Assembly (NCBI GenBank): GCA_947086625.1
Contig: CAMTZV010000015.1
Span: 1 to 9,846 of the forward strand
Origin: an uncultured bacterium
GTDB taxonomy: Bacteria > Bacillota > Clostridia > Lachnospirales > Lachnospiraceae
DNA: 9,846 bases
Direction of reading: 5' to 3'
The position numbers and the translations under genes were made by a program. Below are positions 5,676-9,846 of this stretch, piece by piece (position 1 is the stretch's first letter; every line of letters starts with the position of its first letter). The notes under the pieces are model-generated. The model worked only from the letters and a program-made list of their open reading frames with translations, was not told the DNA's origin and did no database searches.

Positions 5676-7952
5676 CTACAGCTGCGTCAGCAAATCGTCA
5701 TGCAGCTCCTGCGCCCGGGCCTGCCACGTATGGCCTGCGAGCGCATATCTTCGACCCCGATCCGCGATCTGCTGCATCCGCTCCGGGGAGGCAAGAAGCT
5801 TTTTGACAAGGTGCGGAAGCGCTTCGATCTCTTCCAGCTCAAACATGACCAGCGCGGCGGCCGGGTCATCCATATCTCCGCAAAACTGCTCGTGCATGTA
5901 GACGGAGCTGTCGGTGAGTGCGACGGCCCCGGCGAGCATTCCGTTGAAGACGCGGTCATGGGTGCCGTCCTTAAACCAGGTCATCGTGCTGAGGACGATC
6001 TTTGCATCCTGCATCTGCTCCACGGCGGCGTTTGCCGAAATGCGTCCGCCAAAGTGAAGGTTCGGCGCGGCAAGCCACGCGCAGTTATCCCACCCGGTGC
6101 CGTAAAGCGTGACCGATATGCCGGCTGCAACGAGCAGGCGTACGGCGGCCTCGCGGTAATGGGAGACGGCCAGCAGGTCGATGTAGTGTATTTTTTCAAT
6201 GAAATCGCATAATTCCGGCTCATCGAGCGTGATGCCCGCGGCGTGCAGCGCATCCTCGATGGCCTGCTCCGTCGTCCTCTTCGGATGCGTGATCAGATCC
6301 GCGAGGGCGGACTGCGCGATCTGCTCCGCATCAAACGGAAACTGCGAAAAATCCGGCTTCATCTGTTCGGCAAACGACCGGGAGAGCCCGCCTGTATAGA
6401 TGACGTCGATGGAACGCTCCGCGATTGGCTTTGGCAGGACGTGTGTGTCCTTGCCCGCGTGGGGCAGAAATCCGGTGACCGGTATGCGCGGATAAAAGCG
6501 CTGCACGTAGCGCATATGATTTTTGTCGGGACAGAGCACGACAGCGTTTGCAGGGGCGTCGTCCAACGCCGCCTTGTGGCAGAACGGGTGATCCATCAAA
6601 ATGTTGACGCACCAGATGCCAAGCTCATCCCAGATATTTTTTCCCTCGACAAGCTCCATGTTAAAGCCGAGATTGTTGAAGGTGATGACCGCAGTCACCG
6701 GCTGTTTGATAAACGCGGCAAGCCGCGCGAGGCTGCCCTGCATATCGGAAGAATCAAATTCCATCGTCTCGTAGCCGAGCTGCTCGAAGGCGGGAATCAG
6801 CTCATATGTAAAAATATCCAGAATGTCGTAGACGCCTGTCATGAAGATGAGGCGGGGCCGGCAGCCGCCGTGCGCCAGCAGCGCTTTCACCTGCGGCTCG
6901 AACACCGAAAAGGAAAAATGCGCGGCGTAAACCTCTTCCGCGCTGCGGCACATCTGCAGGTAGCCGTCGGGGTTCACGCGGAGCTCACACGCCCTTTGGA
7001 CAGCCAGACCAAGCGCGTCTGCATCGTCAGGAGGAAAGAGGAACGCGTTTACGCCGTCCTGAAGGTAATGCGCGGCGCCGCACACATCCGTGATAAGACT
7101 CGGCTTTTTTTGCATCATCGCCTCCGCGGCGACAGTCGGGACAGGGTCGACCCGCGACGGGACGATGAGAAAATCGGCTTCGCTCAAAAGCTGCATAAGC
7201 GCATCGCGCGGCAGTGCGGGAATGTGATGTGCGCAGGACATTCCCGCGCACAGCGTCTCCACCGGAGAAAAAATGTCCGGGTCGACAGTCTTTTCATTTC
7301 CGCAGAAGAGAAAGCGGCATTTGCCGCGAAGCTCTTCGGGCAGCGTGCGGACTGCCGCCGCGAGAACGTCCTGCGCCTTGACCTGTGAGTAGGTACCGAC
7401 GGTCAGGAAGCGCGTTTTTTCATGGCCGGGGTCGAGCTCGTCCCAGAGGGATGCGCTTCTGCGGGCAGGAGCCTCCCAGCGGTGGACACCGAAATGCAGG
7501 ATCGGGAGCGCGCAGCCGAAGCGTTTGCGCGCGACATCCCGCACGTAATGACTGACGGCGTATGTGTGAATGTTTGAACTCAGGTTTTTGAGATCGGGCA
7601 GAACGGTTTTGAAATATTCGAAATACTGCTCGCCCTCATGCAGCCACCATACGACCGGGAGATCCGCGCCGTTTAGCACATGGATGGCCTGATAGGAGAG
7701 GAGCGTGTTTGCGATCACCATGTCATACGTGCGTGCCAAGTTGTAAAAACAGGCACGTTTTTTAAAGATCTCATCTTCGATTTTGACGGGGATGTCCAGC
7801 GCGTCAAGCTCTGTGCGCAGCTCGCCGTCCAGCAGGGAGAGAACGGAGATCTGTGCGCCCGCCCGGTGGCAGATGCGGATCATGTCCAGCAGGACGATGG
7901 GTGCACCGGTTCTCGACAACTGATGCGTGATAAATAAAAGCTTTTGTGCCAT
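5676..7952 (-). CDS. Two-domain glycosyltransferase (GT4-type plus CgeB/DUF3880-type)
   Basis: This 758-residue protein is a fusion of two GT-B-like halves. Residues 1-360 look like a family-4 glycosyltransferase: FITHQLSRTGAP (7-18) is an N-terminal glycine-loop region, TVGTYSQVKAQD (184-195) is the acceptor/donor hinge, and PSRVDPVPTVAAEAM (265-279) is the usual nucleotide-sugar-binding stretch with its glutamate. Residues 365-758 resemble CgeB/DUF3880-type glycosyltransferases: DIFTYELIPAFEQLGY (379-394), YGTGWDN (617-623), FGGRI (634-638), and GTHDRVFNGMLAGAVALT (663-680). I placed the start at 7952 (MAQKLL) because an AAAGGA site lies eight bases upstream (complement of 7961-7966). A longer reading from 8030 has no such site and would overlap the upstream gene. 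It probably builds a surface glycan in the cytoplasm. The gap to the upstream methyltransferase gene is 47 bp and to the downstream licD gene 37 bp. Sugar donor and acceptor are unknown. Confidence 0.88.
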   Translation of the reverse strand: MAQKLLFITHQLSRTGAPIVLLDMIRICHRAGAQISVLSLLDGELRTELDALDIPVKIEDEIFKKRACFYNLARTYDMVIANTLLSYQAIHVLNGADLPVVWWLHEGEQYFEYFKTVLPDLKNLSSNIHTYAVSHYVRDVARKRFGCALPILHFGVHRWEAPARRSASLWDELDPGHEKTRFLTVGTYSQVKAQDVLAAAVRTLPEELRGKCRFLFCGNEKTVDPDIFSPVETLCAGMSCAHHIPALPRDALMQLLSEADFLIVPSRVDPVPTVAAEAMMQKKPSLITDVCGAAHYLQDGVNAFLFPPDDADALGLAVQRACELRVNPDGYLQMCRSAEEVYAAHFSFSVFEPQVKALLAHGGCRPRLIFMTGVYDILDIFTYELIPAFEQLGYETMEFDSSDMQGSLARLAAFIKQPVTAVITFNNLGFNMELVEGKNIWDELGIWCVNILMDHPFCHKAALDDAPANAVVLCPDKNHMRYVQRFYPRIPVTGFLPHAGKDTHVLPKPIAERSIDVIYTGGLSRSFAEQMKPDFSQFPFDAEQIAQSALADLITHPKRTTEQAIEDALHAAGITLDEPELCDFIEKIHYIDLLAVSHYREAAVRLLVAAGISVTLYGTGWDNCAWLAAPNLHFGGRISANAAVEQMQDAKIVLSTMTWFKDGTHDRVFNGMLAGAVALTDSSVYMHEQFCGDMDDPAAALVMFELEEIEALPHLVKKLLASPERMQQIADRGRRYALAGHTWQARAQELHDDLLTQL

Positions 7953-7999
7953 GTTCGGTTTCCTTTCACAAATGACAGCAGGGATGCCTCGGTTTTTTC

Positions 8000-8866
8000 T
8001 CACCGTACCCATCTTCCGCTTGCTCCGCACGGGAGAATGAGGCCGCTTCCACTGACCGGAAGGCCGATCTCGTCCGCCGCTACGCTGCCGCTGCGTTTCT
8101 TTAGTGCAAGGCCGAGCATGTAGGCGAGCACGGCGGGCTGCAGTCCGGTTGTGTAGCTATTTATAAGGAAGAAAAGCGGATCGTCGCCGAGCAGCCTTTC
8201 GCAGAGAAGGATGAGCGGATAGATTTTGTCCTCGATCTTCCACATCTCGCCCTTCGGGCCTCTGCCGTAGGAGGGCGGATCCATAATGATGGCATCGTAT
8301 GCTTTTCCCCTGCGGATTTCCCGCTCGACAAACTTCACGCAGTCGTCGACGATCCAGCGGATCGGCGCGTCGCCAAGGCCGGAGCTTGCCGCGTTTTCCT
8401 TCGCCCAGGACGTCATACCCTTTGAGGCGTCCACATGGGTGACGCTTGCCCCGGCAGCAGCCGCGGCGAGCGTTGCGCCTCCGGTGTAGGCGAAGAGGTT
8501 TAACACCTTCACGGGCCTGCCCGCTTCCCGGATCAGTTCAGAGAACCACTCCCAGTTGACGGCCTGCTCCGGAAAAAGCCCGGTGTGCTTAAAGCTGAAG
8601 GGCTTCAGATGGAACGTCAGGGGTCTGTCGGGAAGCGGATAGGAGATGCTCCACTGCTCGGGCAGGTCAAAAAATTCCCAGCTTCCGCCGCCCTGCTTAC
8701 TGCGATGGTAATGTCCGTTGAGCCTGTTCCAGCGTGTGCCCTTTGGAACGCTCCAGATGACCTGCGGGCCAGGGCGGCGCAGGATATAGCCGCCCCACCG
8801 CTCCAGCTTTTCGCCGTCTGCGGCGTCAAGCACCTCGTAATCGTTCCAACCGTCTGCAATCCACAT
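8000..8866 (-). CDS. Class I SAM-dependent methyltransferase (RlmI-like catalytic domain)
   Basis: This 288-residue protein resembles the catalytic part of RlmI/YccW-type rRNA C5-cytosine methyltransferases, without the N-terminal PUA domain of full RlmI. The SAM-binding motif I is LNLFAYTGG (122-130). The acidic ribose-binding residue lies in HVDASKGM (144-151), followed by WAKEN (154-158), and the DPPSYGRGPKGE motif is at 196-207. Upstream, residues 90-100 (SFKHTGLFPEQ) match the segment before the Rossmann domain in this family. Nucleic acid methylation is the likely role, but this shorter subfamily has no target I can name. An ideal GAAGGAG site (complement of 8874-8880) is seven bases from the start. 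It is the first gene of the minus-strand unit and shares no obvious pathway with the glycosyltransferase and LicD that follow, so linkage may be only transcriptional. Confidence 0.85.
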   Translation of the reverse strand: MWIADGWNDYEVLDAADGEKLERWGGYILRRPGPQVIWSVPKGTRWNRLNGHYHRSKQGGGSWEFFDLPEQWSISYPLPDRPLTFHLKPFSFKHTGLFPEQAVNWEWFSELIREAGRPVKVLNLFAYTGGATLAAAAAGASVTHVDASKGMTSWAKENAASSGLGDAPIRWIVDDCVKFVEREIRRGKAYDAIIMDPPSYGRGPKGEMWKIEDKIYPLILLCERLLGDDPLFFLINSYTTGLQPAVLAYMLGLALKKRSGSVAADEIGLPVSGSGLILPCGASGRWVR

Positions 8867-8897
8867 AATGCTGCTCCTTCTTTGCTGTGTTTTCTAC

Positions 8898-8927
8898 ATT
8901 ATATTATAGAAGAAACGGGTAGCGCAA
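8898..8927 (-). promoter_or_regulatory. Putative sigma-A promoter for the minus-strand unit
   Basis: On the minus strand a TTGCGC -35 box (complement of 8922-8927) is followed after 18 bases by a perfect TATAAT -10 box (complement of 8898-8903). A second overlapping TATAAT (complement of 8903-8908) has only a 13-base spacer. The -10 box is 31 bases from the methyltransferase start and upstream of its ribosome binding site. It would drive methyltransferase, glycosyltransferase and licD together, since no other promoter is evident in the short gaps. Confidence 0.6.
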
Positions 8928-8945
8928 GGGGGAATGTGAGAGCCA

Positions 8946-9088
8946 CGCCGCCATCGGGCTGACTATTCCTAACAAAACACGCTCTCGCTCGGATAAAAAC
9001 GCAGCGGTCGCTAGGCTCGAAAATACCTCGCCAAGCGCCGGCGTTTTTATAACGGTTTTGTTTAGGAACAATCAGCCCAAAGGCGGCG
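8946..9088. repeat. Long imperfect inverted repeat (MITE-like or structured intergenic element)
   Basis: The outer arms (8946-8978 and 9055-9088) match as inverted repeats at roughly 28 of 33 positions, with blocks CGCCGCC, GGGCTGA, TTCCT and AACAAAAC. The pairing resumes inside with a perfect 10-base inverted repeat (ATAAAAACGC at 8993-9002 and GCGTTTTTAT at 9041-9050). An unpaired insert of about 10 bases (8979-8990) sits on the left arm, and a GC-rich apical region (9003-9040) contains AGCGGTCGCT. The whole can fold as one hairpin of about 143 bases. It contains no open reading frame. It could be a miniature inverted-repeat element or an intergenic structural repeat; no clear target-site duplication is visible. 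Confidence 0.6.
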
Positions 9089-9122
9089 GGTTATCGCCAG
9101 CCAACGCGTTTGTGTCGAACTC

Positions 9123-9280
9123 CCAGTGAGGGCGCGTCTGTGGGGGTGCTTCCCGCGACTTTGCATATTCGTCGGGAGACGCTTTGCACATTTGCATCCC
9201 GCCAGTGAGGGCGTGTCTGTGGGGGTGCTTTCCGCGACTTTGCATATTCGTCGGGAGACGCTTTGCGCATTTGCATCCCG
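9123..9280. repeat. Two tandem 79-bp direct repeats
   Basis: Copy 1 (9123-9201) and copy 2 (9202-9280) abut directly and differ at only three positions (C/T early in the unit, C/T in the GCTTCCCG stretch, A/G in GCACATTTG). Each unit begins CCAGTGAGGGCG and ends TTTGCATCCCG, contains TTTGCA three times, and has small internal inverted repeats (CGAC/GTCG and CGGGA/TCCCG). The period is not a multiple of three, so the unit cannot encode a simple peptide repeat in one frame. No third copy is visible on either side. Confidence 0.9.
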
Positions 9281-9312
9281 CCCGGACTCGGCTTATGTAC
9301 ATTCAGACCTGG

Positions 9313-9344
9313 CAATATGCATATTGTACTAAAAAAAATACAAT
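9313..9344. promoter_or_regulatory. AT-rich palindromes upstream of the rpsJ promoter
   Basis: A perfect 14-base palindrome CAATATGCATATTG (9313-9326) overlaps a second inverted repeat, ATTGTA (9323-9328) and TACAAT (9339-9344), separated by 10 bases that include a run of eight A. They lie about 18 to 50 bases upstream of the -35 box. An operator or an AT-rich UP-like element is possible; symmetry alone does not prove protein binding in such AT-rich DNA. Confidence 0.3.
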
Positions 9345-9361
9345 CAAAACACAATTATGAC

Positions 9362-9390
9362 TTGCACATGCCAAAATTTCCATGTATACT
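9362..9390 (+). promoter_or_regulatory. Sigma-A promoter of rpsJ / S10 operon
   Basis: TTGCAC (-35, 9362-9367) and TATACT (-10, 9385-9390) are separated by exactly 17 bases, and the upstream DNA is AT-rich, as expected for a strong ribosomal protein promoter. Transcription would begin near 9397, giving a leader of roughly 220 bases before the rpsJ start. Confidence 0.75.
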
Positions 9391-9414
9391 TTTTCTTGCT
9401 GTGACATGATAGCG

Positions 9415-9582
9415 ATGAAGCGCGAGGTTGCTGCCATCTGGCAGGTTTTTCCGTGGAGCGAATGTCAAGTTAAGAAACTGGCGACAAGTCACTGTACCAA
9501 AAAAATGTCTACGAAAACGTAGAAACGACGTGTGAGAGTCCATAGGACACACACGGGGAAGTGTACAGTCACCGCTTGTCGT
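9415..9582 (+). promoter_or_regulatory. Structured 5' leader RNA of rpsJ (probable ribosomal protein leader)
   Basis: The leader holds several pairings that can coexist. A short hairpin CTGCC/GGCAG (9431-9435, 9440-9444) is followed by five T. Downstream is a three-way junction. Its closing stem P1 is GCGACAAG (9481-9488) with CTTGTCGT (9575-9582), continued by CTGTAC (9492-9497) with GTACAG (9563-9568). P2 is TCTACG-AAAA-CGTAGA (9508-9523). P3 is CGTGTG with CACACG (9529-9534, 9550-9555), capped by GTCC-ATA-GGAC (9538-9548). An alternative hairpin, TGTC/GACA plus AGTT/AACT (9463-9486), would use bases needed for P1. Long leaders before S10 operons are known sites of autogenous control by a ribosomal protein (L4 in gammaproteobacteria). 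I cannot assign this one to a named Rfam family. Confidence 0.6.
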
Positions 9583-9591
9583 ACTGAATTT

Positions 9592-9617
9592 AAAAGTGCG
9601 AAAAGGAGGCGACTTTT
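9592..9617 (+). promoter_or_regulatory. Shine-Dalgarno of rpsJ in a hairpin loop
   Basis: AAGGAGG (9603-9609) is a perfect Shine-Dalgarno but lies 11 bases from the ATG, longer than usual. The flanks can pair: AAAAGT (9592-9597) with ACTTTT (9612-9617), and CG (9599-9600) with CG (9610-9611), leaving G9598 bulged. This places the Shine-Dalgarno in a nine-base loop. The stem is AT-rich and weak. Confidence 0.45.
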
Positions 9618-9620
9618 TTT

Positions 9621-9846
9621 ATGGCAAGTCAGACAATGAGAATCATCTTAAAGGCGTATGACCACGAGCTGGTAGATGCATCCGCAAAGAAAATCATCGA
9701 AACTGTAAAGAAGAACGGAGCGCAGGTGAGCGGGCCCGTACCCCTTCCTACAAAAAAGGAAGTAGTCACGATCTTACGTGCGGTACACAAGTACAAGGAT
9801 TCCCGCGAGCAGTTCGAGCAGAGAACGCATAAGAGACTCATTGATA
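9621..9846 (+). CDS. rpsJ: 30S ribosomal protein S10 (partial, runs off the right edge)
   Basis: The 75 visible residues begin [19 protein letters not shown] and include [18 protein letters not shown] and the S10 signature [19 protein letters not shown] near 56-74. S10 is normally about 102-105 residues, so roughly a quarter is missing beyond the window edge. S10 is part of the 30S subunit head and, as NusE, also takes part in transcription antitermination with NusB. It is normally the first gene of the S10 operon (followed by rplC, rplD and others), which fits the dedicated promoter and long leader seen upstream. Confidence 0.98.
   Translation, partial: MASQTMRIILKAYDHELVDASAKKIIETVKKNGAQVSGPVPLPTKKEVVTILRAVHKYKDSREQFEQRTHKRLID

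Noticed and set aside
6243..7388. A 381-codon plus-strand frame opposite the glycosyltransferase.
   Set aside because: It is a shadow of the glycosyltransferase coding frame; no ribosome binding site or family resemblance.
7953..8030. N-terminal extension of the glycosyltransferase from an ATG at 8030.
   Set aside because: There is no ribosome binding site, it would overlap the methyltransferase gene by 31 bp, and the extra residues are basic and family-unlike. The ATG at 7952 has a good site.
9123..9280. Repeat pair as a CRISPR array.
   Set aside because: The units abut with no spacers and are 79 bp long, and no cas genes are nearby.
9072..9354. Minus-strand open frames with repeated peptides (KASPDEYAKSR...PPQTRPHW).
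   Set aside because: They arise from the 79-bp tandem repeat; the period is not a multiple of three, the frames lack ribosome binding sites, and no family is recognisable.
9415..9522. A 35-codon open frame (MKREVAAIWQVFPW...) in the rpsJ leader as a possible leader peptide.
   Set aside because: There is no ribosome binding site before the ATG, and the frame runs through bases better explained by RNA pairing.

Overview
The window looks like chromosomal DNA of a Gram-positive anaerobe of the Clostridia, probably Lachnospiraceae-like. The evidence is the clostridial-type S10 protein at the right edge, strong AAGGAGG-type ribosome binding sites, sigma-A-type promoters, and a C_GCAxxG_C_C family protein. 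This assignment is by eye; no database was searched.

Layout, left to right. (1) 20-1348, plus strand: two small accessory genes, a pRiA4b ORF-3-like protein with added Cys/His clusters at both ends and a C_GCAxxG_C_C family redox-type protein. (2) 1417-4662, plus strand: a tightly packed, overlapping three-gene unit. It encodes a TagD-like cytidylyltransferase fused to a Gfo/Idh/MocA oxidoreductase, a stand-alone paralogue of that oxidoreductase, and a LicD-family transferase. (3) 4646-8866, minus strand: a converging unit read as methyltransferase (RlmI-like fold), two-domain glycosyltransferase, second LicD-family protein. The two LicD genes meet tail to tail with a 17-bp overlap, and a terminator-like hairpin for the plus-strand unit lies inside the minus-strand licD coding sequence. 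(4) 8867-9620: a 754-bp divergent intergenic region with a promoter for the minus-strand unit, a ~143-bp imperfect inverted repeat, two tandem 79-bp repeats, AT-rich palindromes, a good sigma-A promoter, and a long structured leader. (5) 9621 to the right edge: the start of rpsJ (ribosomal protein S10), presumably the first gene of the S10 ribosomal protein operon.

Read together, regions 2 and 3 suggest a cell-surface glycan decoration locus. The oxidoreductase(s) would make a polyol (or polyol phosphate), the fused cytidylyltransferase would activate it as a CDP derivative, the LicD proteins would transfer the phospho-substituent to a glycan, and the dual-domain glycosyltransferase would build that glycan. 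The logic resembles TarI/TarJ (CDP-ribitol), but with a Gfo/Idh/MocA reductase partner. In the fused oxidoreductase the family's E-K-P lysine is replaced by Asn, while the adjacent stand-alone paralogue keeps it. The substrate is not evident from sequence.

The most interesting points are the fusion plus its stand-alone paralogue, the probable three-way-junction RNA leader of rpsJ with a competing hairpin and a Shine-Dalgarno presented in a hairpin loop, and the intergenic repeats.
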